DNA from: Geomonas paludis
GTDB lineage: Bacteria; Desulfobacterota; Desulfuromonadia; Geobacterales; Geobacteraceae
DNA: 64,000 bases
Direction: 5' to 3'
Assembly (NCBI RefSeq): GCF_014193585.1
Contig: NZ_BLXY01000006.1
Coordinates: 124,001 to 188,000 of the forward strand
The translations under genes were made by a program, and so were the position numbers. Shown piece by piece: positions 20,660 through 28,352 of this stretch. The notes under the pieces were generated by a model. It did no database searches and was not told the DNA's origin. It saw only the letters and a program-made list of their open reading frames with translations. How positions within the stretch are numbered: position 1 is the first letter of the stretch; each line of letters begins with the position of its first letter.

Positions 20660-21382
20660 TTATTCGGATCCGCGCATGGAGACGTAGGCGGAACAGCGCT
20701 TCTGAGCGAAGTCCAGGTGTTCCAACATGGCGTCGCGGGCGCCGTCGGGGTTGCGGTCGCGGATCATCTCGTAGACCTTCAGATGGTGACTGAACAACAG
20801 CCGCTGGTCCTCTTCGGTCAGGTAGACGGCGCGCCAGACGTCGCGCTGGAACTCCTGCATCGCCTCGAAGATGCTCTGCATCATGTGCGACCAGACCACA
20901 TTGTGGGTGGCGCGCGCCACCAGCATGTGGAAGTGGGCGTCGAAGTCCTCGGAGTGCTTGAGATCCTCGAGGTTCTTCCGCATCCCCTCGATGACGGCCT
21001 CGATACGCCGAATGTCCTCGGGGAGCGCGCGGGTCGCCGCGTACCACGCGGTCCACGACTCCATCCCCTTGCGCACCTCGATCACGTCGAGGGCGCGGTC
21101 GCCGTCGATGCGGATCAGTTCGGTAAGCGGCATAGCGGCCGAGTTCTCGACCAGGGAGCGTACCAGCGTCCCTCCCCCCTGGTACGTCTCGACCAGCCCC
21201 GACGAGGTGAGGATGTTGAGCGCTTCGCGCACCGAGGGACGGGAAACGCCGAACAGCTCGGCCAGTTCGCGCTCGGGGGGAAGCTTTTCGCCGGGGTTGA
21301 ATTCACCCGCCAAAATCGAGCTGCGGATCTGTTCCGCGATCTGCGTCGATACCTTTTTCGGTTTAATCGGCGTAAATTTCAT
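20660..21382 (-). CDS. FadR-subfamily GntR transcriptional regulator (LldR-like)
   Basis: A 240-residue DNA-binding regulator. Residues 5-75 are a GntR winged helix (IRSSILAGEFNPGEKLPPER, then LFGVSRPSVREALNILTSSG and GGGTLV). Residues 90-230 are an all-helical FCD ligand domain with metal-binding residues (DFDAHFHMLVARATHN, LLFSHHLKVYEMI). FCD regulators such as LldR, PdhR and GlcC respond to lactate, pyruvate or glycolate. It is the last gene after lldP-lrgAB-glcDF and most likely controls that operon and the divergent lut genes. A FadR-like palindrome at 27515 is the candidate site. Confidence 0.9.
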   Translation of the reverse strand: MKFTPIKPKKVSTQIAEQIRSSILAGEFNPGEKLPPERELAELFGVSRPSVREALNILTSSGLVETYQGGGTLVRSLVENSAAMPLTELIRIDGDRALDVIEVRKGMESWTAWYAATRALPEDIRRIEAVIEGMRKNLEDLKHSEDFDAHFHMLVARATHNVVWSHMMQSIFEAMQEFQRDVWRAVYLTEEDQRLLFSHHLKVYEMIRDRNPDGARDAMLEHLDFAQKRCSAYVSMRGSE

Positions 21383-21446
21383 GAGGCACCGATACTACAT
21401 TAGAGTGGCTAAGGCAACAAATTTTTAGGGTCTGGCCGCGCCGACC

Positions 21447-21461
21447 GCGTCAATTTGACGC
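21447..21461. promoter_or_regulatory. 15-bp perfect palindrome upstream of the GntR-type regulator
   Basis: GCGTCAATTTGACGC, seven-base arms around one base, 65 bases before the regulator start and 39 bases after the glcF stop. It contains TTGACG on the minus strand and could be a promoter element or an operator. It does not match the 27515 palindrome. Confidence 0.45.
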
Positions 21462-21500
21462 ACACGTAAACACTTTTTCGGCCTGCCGCACCGCTCCCGT

Positions 21501-22742
21501 TCAGGCATTGAGGCTCATCTGCAACAGCTCGGTCAGATGGATCACCTTGACCGGCGGGTTGGCCTCGGAGAGGGCCTTTTTCAGCTGCAACAGACAGCCG
21601 GGGTTGCTGGTGACCAGGTAGTCGGCGCCGGTCTTCTGGACGTTCTGCACCTTGCGCGAGAGCACCCGGTCCGACATCTCCGGCTTCTCGATGTTGTAGG
21701 TGCCGGCCGAGCCGCAGCAGGCGTCCGCCTCGGGGAGCTCGCGGAAGTCGATCCCGGGGATCAGGTTGATCAGGGCGCGGGGCTGGCTGCGGATGCCCTG
21801 GCAGTGGGCGATGTGGCACGGGTCGTGGTAGGTCACCTTGAGCGGCAGGGGCTTGAGCTTTTCCTTCAGCGCCCCAGCCTCGGTGGCCAGGATCTCGGAG
21901 ATGTCGCGCACCTTTGTGCTGAAGGCGGTGGCGGCGGCTTCGCCGTCCAGGTGATGGCCGTACTTCTTCAGTTCGGCGCCGCAGCCGCCGCAGTCGGTGA
22001 CCACGAAGTCGAGCTCGTGCGACTGGAACAGGTCGGTGTTGAAGCGCGCCGCATCCTGGAGCCCCTCGATGTCGTGTCCGAGCATGTTGGGGGCGCCGCA
22101 GCACTTCTGGTCCTTGGGGGTGACCACCTTGTAGCCCAGGGCGGAGAGGAGCTCGACGGTGGCGAGGCTCGCCTCGCTGAAGATGAGGCTCATGACGCAC
22201 CCCAGGAAGAAGCCGACCGTCCCCTTCTGCTCGCCGACCGCGGGGGTCACCTCGCTGATGGTCTGGCGCAGCGGTGCCTCGGGAAGCTTGGGCAGCAGCC
22301 CCTCCATCCTCCCCAAAGCCGCCGGGAACACCTTCAGTAGCCCCAGCGAGCGCACCACTTTCTGGAGGCCGGTGCGCTGGTAGAGCCTCAGCGGCGCCGT
22401 GGCCGCCTCCAGCCGGTCCGGATGAGGCACCAGCTTTCTCAGGATCAGGTCCTCCATGGTGGAGAGCCCCTGCTCCTGCTTTCTCTCGCAGCGGAACTCG
22501 GCCACCAGTTCCCCCGCGTTGACGCCGCAGGGGCAGGCCGAGGCGCAGGCCTGGCAATCAAGGCAGAGGGAGACGTATTCCAGGAACTTCTCGCTCTCCA
22601 CCAGCTCCCCCTCCTGGAACTTGCGCACCAGCGCCACGCGGCCACGCGGCGAGGCGGTTTCCAGGAAAGTTTCCTTGTAGGTCGGGCAGTGCGGCAGGCA
22701 CATGCCGCAACGCATGCAGTTGATCAGCTTGACGTAATCCAT
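21501..22742 (-). CDS. glcF: Glycolate/lactate oxidase iron-sulfur subunit (GlcF-like)
   Basis: A 413-residue electron-transfer subunit. The start MDYVKLINCMRCGMCLPHCP at 22742 has AAGAGG upstream. Two [4Fe-4S] motifs occur at the N-terminus (CMRCGMCLPHCP and CLDCQACASACPCG). The C-terminal half has two cysteine-rich CCG domains (GFFLGCVM with CCGAPNMLGHD and TDCGGCG; YHDPCHIAHCQG with CCGSAGTYN and TSNPGC). It takes electrons from the flavoprotein encoded just upstream and passes them to the quinone pool or a membrane carrier. Confidence 0.93.
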   Translation of the reverse strand: MDYVKLINCMRCGMCLPHCPTYKETFLETASPRGRVALVRKFQEGELVESEKFLEYVSLCLDCQACASACPCGVNAGELVAEFRCERKQEQGLSTMEDLILRKLVPHPDRLEAATAPLRLYQRTGLQKVVRSLGLLKVFPAALGRMEGLLPKLPEAPLRQTISEVTPAVGEQKGTVGFFLGCVMSLIFSEASLATVELLSALGYKVVTPKDQKCCGAPNMLGHDIEGLQDAARFNTDLFQSHELDFVVTDCGGCGAELKKYGHHLDGEAAATAFSTKVRDISEILATEAGALKEKLKPLPLKVTYHDPCHIAHCQGIRSQPRALINLIPGIDFRELPEADACCGSAGTYNIEKPEMSDRVLSRKVQNVQKTGADYLVTSNPGCLLQLKKALSEANPPVKVIHLTELLQMSLNA

Positions 22743-22788
22743 GATGGCCTCTTTGTTCTCTGACTGGTCTGACTGGTCTGACGTCAGA

Positions 22789-24162
22789 CTAGAAGATTTT
22801 CCCCGGGTTGAGGGTGCCCCTGGGATCGAAGGCGCCCTTGATGCCGCGCATGACGCGCAGGCCCGACTCACCCACCAGCTTGGGGAGGTACTTCTTCTTG
22901 GCAACGCCGACCCCGTGCTCGCCGGTGATGGTCCCCCCCATGGCGATGGTCGCCTCGAATATCTCGCCGAAGGCCTGGTGCGCCCTCCTGATCTCGTCGG
23001 GGTTACGCTCGTCGGTGAGACAGGTGGGGTGCAGGTTGCCGTCCCCGGCGTGACCGAAGGTCCCTATCAACAGGTCGTACTTCTTGGCCGTGTCCTGGAT
23101 CAGCTTCACCATGGGCGCGATGCAGCTTCTCGGCACGGTGGCGTCCTCGAGGATGGTGGTGGGGCGCACCCGGGCCAGGGCGGAGAGCGCCACGCGGCGG
23201 GCGGTGGCGAGCTTGAGCGCCTCCTCGGGACCGGCTGCGGTCTGGAAGAAGGAGCAGTGGTGCCGCTCGCAGATGGCACGGATGCCGGCTGCGTCCTCCT
23301 CGACCTGGGCGGGATGCCCGTCCACCTCGATGAGGAGCACGGCATCCACGTCCAGCGGCAGCCCCACGTGGGCGTAGTCCTCGACGCACTTGATGGTGGT
23401 GCGGTCCAAAAACTCCAGGGTCGCCGGGATGATACGCGCGGCGATGATGTGCGACACGGTGAGCGCCGCCTGCTCGAGCTGCGGGAAGTGCACCAGCATG
23501 GTCTTCTTCGCCTGCGGCTTCGGGATCAACTTGACGGTGACCTCCGAGAAAATGCCGAGGGTCCCTTCCGAGGAAACCAGGAGCTGGTTCAGGTTGTATC
23601 CCGCCACGTCCTTGACCACCTTGCCGCCGGTCTTGAGCACCTCGCCATCGGCAAGGATCGTCTTCAATCCCATGACGTAGTCGTCGGTGACGCCGTACTT
23701 GAGCCCCCGCAGGCCGCCGGAGTTCTCCGCCACGTTCCCCCCCATGGTGGAGATGTTCATGCTGCCGGGATCGGGAGGATAGAAGAGCCCCTTGGACTCC
23801 ACCTCGCGATGCAGGGTCGAGGTGATGACGCCGGTCTCGACCGTCGCGGTCAGGTTCTCCTCGTCGATTTCGACGATCCGGTTCATCCTGCTGGTCTGCA
23901 GCACCACGCCGGCATCGAAGGAGATGGAGCCGCCGGAGAGGTTGGTCCCCGAGCCGCGCGGGGTGACGCGCACGCCGGCCCCGTTGCACAGCGCCAGCAC
24001 CTTAGAGATCTCCTCGGAGGTGCCGGGAAGAACCACGGCTCCCGGCCGGCTTTGCAGTTCGGGAGTCGAGTCGTAGCCGTAGCAGGCAAGTGATTCAGGG
24101 TCGGAAAGGGTATGTTGCTCCCCCACTATCTCCGAGAGCGCTTTTATGAAACTCGTTTCCAT
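22789..24162 (-). CDS. glcD: FAD-linked 2-hydroxyacid (D-lactate/glycolate) dehydrogenase, GlcD-like
   Basis: A 457-residue flavoprotein of the FAD-binding type 4 family that oxidises D-lactate or glycolate. The FAD domain shows GAVVLPGTSEEISKVLALCN, TPRGSGTNLSGGSI, PPDPGSMNISTMGGNVAENS and VVKDVAGYNL. The C-terminal substrate domain has GTFGHAGDGNLHPT and TGEHGVGVAKKKYL, the usual catalytic and metal region. It pairs with the iron-sulfur subunit 46 bases downstream. The lactate permease upstream in the run favours D-lactate over glycolate, but the substrate cannot be fixed from sequence. Confidence 0.92.
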   Translation of the reverse strand: METSFIKALSEIVGEQHTLSDPESLACYGYDSTPELQSRPGAVVLPGTSEEISKVLALCNGAGVRVTPRGSGTNLSGGSISFDAGVVLQTSRMNRIVEIDEENLTATVETGVITSTLHREVESKGLFYPPDPGSMNISTMGGNVAENSGGLRGLKYGVTDDYVMGLKTILADGEVLKTGGKVVKDVAGYNLNQLLVSSEGTLGIFSEVTVKLIPKPQAKKTMLVHFPQLEQAALTVSHIIAARIIPATLEFLDRTTIKCVEDYAHVGLPLDVDAVLLIEVDGHPAQVEEDAAGIRAICERHHCSFFQTAAGPEEALKLATARRVALSALARVRPTTILEDATVPRSCIAPMVKLIQDTAKKYDLLIGTFGHAGDGNLHPTCLTDERNPDEIRRAHQAFGEIFEATIAMGGTITGEHGVGVAKKKYLPKLVGESGLRVMRGIKGAFDPRGTLNPGKIF

Positions 24163-24210
24163 GACGATGATTCCTTTCTTGGCAAAGTGATTGTCCGTGA
24201 CCCCGTGCCG

Positions 24211-24900
24211 CTACTGCAGGAACAGGGGCAGATAGTACGGTGCTACCAGTGCGGTGAAGACGGCGGCGATGGCCATGGCCACCCCACCCATCGCCCCAGC
24301 GGTCTCGCTCTCCAGCAGGGCCACCGCGGTCCCCTGCCCGTGCGACACGGTCCCCAGGGCCAGCCCGCGGGCGACCGGGCTCTGCACCCGGCACAGGGTA
24401 AGCAGCGCGGGCCCGGCGATGGAGCCGATCATCCCGGTGGCGACCACGAAGGCGGCGGTGAGGCTCGCCTCTCCCCCGTTCAGCCGGGAGATTTCGACTG
24501 CGATGGGCACGGTTACCGATTTGGGCCCCAACGAGAGGAGCACGCCGCGGTCCAGTTGCAGCACCCGGCCGACCACGAGCGCCGCGGCCATGGTGGTCAG
24601 GGAACCGGCGACGACGCCGGAGAGGACCGGGAGCGCATGTCGCGTGAGCACCTGACGGTTGTGATAGAGCGGCAGCGCCAGCGCCACCGTAGCCGGCCCG
24701 AGCAGAAAGGTCATGAAGTCCTTCGCGGGTCGGTAATCCTCCAGCGTGAGTCCGGTCGCCTGCAGCAGGGCGATGAGGGCCACCGTGCTCAGGAAGACCG
24801 GGTTCAAAAGCGGGCTCCGGTAGGTGAGAAAGAGCCAGCGGGTGGCCAGGTAGGCCCCCAGGGTGAGCAGCACGAAAACGATGAATAGTACCTGGCTCAC
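24211..24900 (-). CDS. lrgB: LrgB/CidB family membrane protein
   Basis: A 229-residue polytopic inner-membrane protein. The GTG start at 24900 overlaps the lrgA stop by four bases (GTGA), which indicates translational coupling. LLGPATVALALPLYHNR, SLGPKSVTVPIAVEIS and GTVSHGQGTAVAL are highly conserved in LrgB. LrgAB/CidAB were first described as holin-like regulators of murein hydrolases, and later work on B. subtilis PftAB and on streptococcal LrgAB shows pyruvate transport. Its place between a lactate permease and a lactate dehydrogenase fits pyruvate transport. Confidence 0.92.
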   Translation of the reverse strand: MSQVLFIVFVLLTLGAYLATRWLFLTYRSPLLNPVFLSTVALIALLQATGLTLEDYRPAKDFMTFLLGPATVALALPLYHNRQVLTRHALPVLSGVVAGSLTTMAAALVVGRVLQLDRGVLLSLGPKSVTVPIAVEISRLNGGEASLTAAFVVATGMIGSIAGPALLTLCRVQSPVARGLALGTVSHGQGTAVALLESETAGAMGGVAMAIAAVFTALVAPYYLPLFLQ

Positions 24901-25262
24901 CGCTCCCTCCTGCGCTGCAGCAGCTGCACCGACACCCCCGTCACGGCCGCGCCGGCGAGGGCACTCAGCAGCAGGATGGCCAGCAGCGCCAGACCGCTTT
25001 GCCGCATCAGGGAGCCGAACGACATGAGGCCGACCGAAATCGGGATGAAGAAAAAGGCAAAGTGCTTCAGGAGGAACCCGCTGGCAGCCTCGATGCAGGC
25101 AGGCTTCACCAGACCGCTCGCCAGCAGGGCGAACATGAGCAGCATCCCGGCCACGTTGCCGGGGAGGGAGAGATGCAGGGCGCCGACCACGAACACCCCC
25201 AGGCGGAACACCAGCCAAAGGAGTACGGTCTGCCAGATAATCTTGATGAGGTTTGTCGCCAT
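24897..25262 (-). CDS. lrgA: LrgA/CidA family membrane protein
   Basis: A 121-residue membrane protein with four predicted transmembrane helices, partner of LrgB. The start at 25262 (MATNLIKIIWQTVLLW) is preferred because GAAGGG lies upstream; an alternative start six codons earlier exists. The family signature LSLPGNVAGMLLMFALLASG and FFFIPISVGLMSF is clear. It overlaps lrgB. A strong GC hairpin lies between it and lldP. Confidence 0.9.
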   Translation of the reverse strand: MATNLIKIIWQTVLLWLVFRLGVFVVGALHLSLPGNVAGMLLMFALLASGLVKPACIEAASGFLLKHFAFFFIPISVGLMSFGSLMRQSGLALLAILLLSALAGAAVTGVSVQLLQRRRER

Positions 25263-25372
25263 GCTGTGGGCCCTTCGCACTTTTCAGGCGGTCCGTTTCG
25301 CTGCAGGAATCGAAGTGGGGGGACGCGGGTAAGGACCGTGGGGTTCCCGCCGCCGCAGGGCGGCAGGAGATC

Positions 25373-25397
25373 CCCCGGGAGGTGCTGCCTCCCGGGG
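25373..25397 (-). promoter_or_regulatory. Strong GC hairpin between lldP and lrgA
   Basis: CCCCGGGAGG, a five-base loop and CCTCCCGGGG form a perfect 10-bp stem starting 15 bases past the lldP stop. There is no T tract after it on the minus strand, so it is more likely an mRNA-processing or stabilising element or an attenuator than a terminator. A second GC hairpin (GCCGCCGCAGGGCGGC) follows it near 25349-25364. Confidence 0.6.
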
Positions 25398-25411
25398 AAT
25401 GCTGCCGTCTA

Positions 25412-27361
25412 TCAGGGGATCATCCAGGGGAAGACATAGGCCTGCAGCGCTACGATGACGCCCATGACGGTGGTAAGGAACAGGGCGTGCTTCAGGGTGA
25501 AGCGGAACAGGTTCCCCTCCTCGCCCACCAGGCCGGTGGCGGCGCAGGCGACGGCGATGGACTGCGGGGAGATCATCTTGCCCATGACGCCGCCGCTGGT
25601 GTTGGCGGCGCCGGTCAGGAGCGGGTTCATGCCCAGCTGCTCGGCGGTCACCTTCTGCAGGCCGCCGAAGAGGACGTTACTGGAGGTGTCGGAACCGGTC
25701 AGGAACACGCCCAGCATGCCCAGGAACGGCGAGAGGAACGGGAACATGGCGCCCGCCTTGGTGAAGGAGATGCCCATGCTGGTGGTCATGCCCGAGGCGT
25801 TCATGACGAAGGCAAGGCCGACTACGGAGGCGACGGTGACTGCGGGCCAGCGCATGTCGTACAGGGTCTTGCCCAGCACCTGGAAGAAGGAGCCGACGCC
25901 GACGCCGCAGATGAGAGCCGAGATGATGGCCGCGATCAGGATTGCGGTGCCTGCTGCCGACATGAAGTTGAAGGTGAACTTGGCGGCAACCTTGGCCGGA
26001 AGCTGGTCGGTGACGGCCTTGTCCAGCGCCTTGAACTGCGCCTTGTCCACGGTCTTGGCCTCGACCAGTTCCTTCTGGATCTTCTGCAGGTCCTTCTGCT
26101 TCTTGTCGACCGCGTCGTACGCGGCCAGCCGCTCGGCGGTGACCACCGCCTTGCCGACGGGAAGACTCTGCTCGACTGCCAGCACCTTGTCTTCGAGCGC
26201 CTGCAGTTCGGTCAGGCCGGCGGCCAGGGCTGCCTGCTTGGGGTCAGCCGGGGCGAGGAGCGCCGCCTGCTTGGCAGCTTCGGCTTTCACCGCCGCGACC
26301 TTCTTGATGCCGTCCTCCGGCTTGGACACCTTCTTTACGATGGCGTTGTCCAGACCGGCGATAGGAATCACCACCTTGCTCTTATCCAGGTAGGTCTTGA
26401 CGGAAGGGATGCCCCAGATCAGCACCATGATGGTGAGGACCAGGTAGGGAGCCCAGGCGCGGAACATCTCGGCGCCGGTGTAGTCATGGCTCTCCTTGCC
26501 GCTGAACTCGGGCTCGTGGTCGAAGGTCCAGACGGTGGGGGGCTGCCAGAACTTGAGCAGGATGACCAGGGCGGCCAGGGTCAGAAGGGAAGCGGTGACG
26601 TCGGGGAGGTAGGGACCGAGGTAGCTCGCGGTGCCCCACTGGGCCACGGCGAAGGTGACGCCGCAGACGATGATGGCAGGCAGCACCTCGATGGTCTTCT
26701 TCCACCCCGCCATGATCATGATGACGTAGAACGGGATGAAGACGGAGATGAAGGGGAGCTGGCGCCCGACCATGGTGGAGAGCTTCATGAGCCCGGCATC
26801 GTCGTACCCCATGACGCCAGCCAGTGCGACGACCGGGATGCCGATGGCGCCGAAGGCGACCGGAGCGGTGTTGGCAATGAGACAGACGCCCGCCGCGTAG
26901 AAGGGGCGGAAGCCCAGGCCGACCAGCGTGGCGCCGGCGATGGCGACCGGGGTGCCGAAGCCGGCGGCCCCTTCGATGAAGGCGCCGAAACAGAAGGCGA
27001 TCAGCAGGGCCTGCAGACGGCGGTCACCCGTGAGACCCGCCAACGAGGCGCGGATGACCTCGAACTGCCCCCCCTTGACCGTGATGTTGTAGAGGAGGAT
27101 GGTGGTCACCACGATATAGAAGACGGGGAAGAGACCGAAGGCGGCGCCGTGCAGGGTGGCGAGTCCGGCAAGTTTCGCCGGCATCTGCCATACGAAGATG
27201 GCGATGGCGATGGCGGAGGCGACCGCCAGCGGGCCGGCCTTGTGGGCCTTCATCTTGAAGACGGCCAGACAGACGAAGATGACGACGAGGGGGATGGCGG
27301 CAACCAGCGCGGACATCGCGAGGCTTCCCGCAACGGGGGTGTAGCTCTGAATCCATGGCAT
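25412..27361 (-). CDS. lldP: L-lactate permease family transporter with an extra coiled-coil insertion
   Basis: A lactate (and possibly glycolate) proton symporter of the LctP family. At 649 residues it is about 100 longer than E. coli LldP. The N-terminal half is standard (CFGAFIEGAAGFGTPVAIAG, GYDDAGLMKLSTMVGRQLPF), and so is the C-terminal half (FLTGSDTSSNVLFGGLQKV, MISPQSIAVACAATGLVGEE). Between residues about 345 and 460 (nt 25982-26329) sits a Lys/Ala/Glu-rich hydrophilic segment not found in the classic protein. ATG at 27361 with AAAGGAGAA upstream. It opens the minus-strand lactate run and has its own promoter with an overlapping operator. Confidence 0.93.
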   Translation of the reverse strand: MPWIQSYTPVAGSLAMSALVAAIPLVVIFVCLAVFKMKAHKAGPLAVASAIAIAIFVWQMPAKLAGLATLHGAAFGLFPVFYIVVTTILLYNITVKGGQFEVIRASLAGLTGDRRLQALLIAFCFGAFIEGAAGFGTPVAIAGATLVGLGFRPFYAAGVCLIANTAPVAFGAIGIPVVALAGVMGYDDAGLMKLSTMVGRQLPFISVFIPFYVIMIMAGWKKTIEVLPAIIVCGVTFAVAQWGTASYLGPYLPDVTASLLTLAALVILLKFWQPPTVWTFDHEPEFSGKESHDYTGAEMFRAWAPYLVLTIMVLIWGIPSVKTYLDKSKVVIPIAGLDNAIVKKVSKPEDGIKKVAAVKAEAAKQAALLAPADPKQAALAAGLTELQALEDKVLAVEQSLPVGKAVVTAERLAAYDAVDKKQKDLQKIQKELVEAKTVDKAQFKALDKAVTDQLPAKVAAKFTFNFMSAAGTAILIAAIISALICGVGVGSFFQVLGKTLYDMRWPAVTVASVVGLAFVMNASGMTTSMGISFTKAGAMFPFLSPFLGMLGVFLTGSDTSSNVLFGGLQKVTAEQLGMNPLLTGAANTSGGVMGKMISPQSIAVACAATGLVGEEGNLFRFTLKHALFLTTVMGVIVALQAYVFPWMIP

Positions 27362-27800
27362 GACTGTTGTTCTCCTTTGGTTCGTGATGCTGGTATGGGC
27401 GGCAATAAGATGGCTATCTCAATCGAAAATCGAATACGTTGGCAACGGCCCCTGCTAGCTGACGCCCACTGCCTGATATGCGGAGAACAGGGCAATCAAA
27501 CCAAGTTATACATTTTGGTAAGGCCAATTAACCACCTTTTCAGAACACTGTCAAGTTATTTTGCATACGCTATATAAATAGCTTTACTCATGCGGTTTTT
27601 TGGACTAGGATATTTTGGCCATATGGTAATATCTTTTTTATCATATACCTGGAGCCCGTTTCGCCGAACGAACGTATGACAGAAAAACCGAACAGGTTCC
27701 AAGTGATTTAAAACAGCTTTACCCTGATCAAACCAGTGGCTCTCATGAGGCGGCGGCGATTGACGCGGGTGATGCCAAAAGCGATGGAGGAAGAACAGCT
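27362..27800. other. 439-base divergent control region between lldP and lutC
   Basis: AT-rich relative to the neighbours. It holds the lldP promoter and operator (27515-27554). Towards lutC, TATATAAA near 27571-27578 and TTGGAC near 27600 with TATGGT 16 bases later are weak promoter candidates. No reading frame here looks coding. Confidence 0.6.
27515..27554 (-). promoter_or_regulatory. lldP promoter with overlapping FadR/LldR-like operator
   Basis: On the minus strand TTGACA (27554-27549), a 17-base spacer and TTAATT (27531-27526). Overlapping the end of the -10 and the start site is TTGGTAAGGCCAA (27515-27527), an inverted repeat with the TTGGT...CCAA form of FadR/LldR operators. A bound repressor would occlude the promoter. 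The FCD regulator at 20660 is the natural candidate. Confidence 0.72.
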
Positions 27801-28352
27801 ATGTACGAGCAATTTAAGGCCAGGGCAGTCGGGGTCGGGGCGGAAGTGCACCGGGTCGGCACCTGCAGTGACGCGGTCGAATTCATCCTCTCATTTTTAA
27901 AACAGGAGGGGATTGCCGAAACTCCGGGGAGCTACGCGGTCTGGGCCAAGGGTTCGTTCCTGGAGGCGGTAGACCGGGGAGCGCTGGCCGGGGTTCCGGG
28001 GCTGGGCTTCGAGGTGACCAGGGAGCGCGCGGCACAGGCCAAGGTGGGTATCAGCGACATGTCCTTCGCGGTCGCCGATACCGGTTCCCTGGTGCAGGAC
28101 CAGGCGGCGCCGGACCAGCGCCTGGCGTCAGCGCTGACCGGCATCCACATCGCGCTGGTGCCATCGGGCAACATCGTCGCCGACAAGACTGCCCTCTTCA
28201 CCCGCATCAATCCCAAAAGCAGCCGCTACATAGCCTTCATCACCGGCCCCAGCCGTACCGCCGACATCGAGCGGGTCCTGACCATCGGCGTCCACGGGCC
28301 GGAGCGGCTCATCATATTGTTTGTCGACGAGTTGGGAGGGGAGCAGAGATGA
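27801..28352 (+). CDS. lutC: LUD-domain protein LutC of the lactate utilisation complex
   Basis: A 183-residue LUD-domain protein, part of the LutABC (LldEFG) L-lactate dehydrogenase complex. It has DMSFAVADTGSLVQDQ, the conserved core that reads ISDMSFAVADTG in the family, and HIALVPSGNIVADKTALF. The ATG at 27801 is preceded by GGAGGAAG. Its stop overlaps the start of the next gene (ATGA), so the two are coupled. The N-terminal part is shorter than in B. subtilis LutC. Confidence 0.9.
   Translation: MYEQFKARAVGVGAEVHRVGTCSDAVEFILSFLKQEGIAETPGSYAVWAKGSFLEAVDRGALAGVPGLGFEVTRERAAQAKVGISDMSFAVADTGSLVQDQAAPDQRLASALTGIHIALVPSGNIVADKTALFTRINPKSSRYIAFITGPSRTADIERVLTIGVHGPERLIILFVDELGGEQR

Noticed and set aside
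25253-27577. 774-codon plus-strand frame opposite lldP
   Set aside because: Shadow frame; its product is an Asp/Glu/Gly-rich low-complexity sequence with no family features, while the minus strand encodes a permease.
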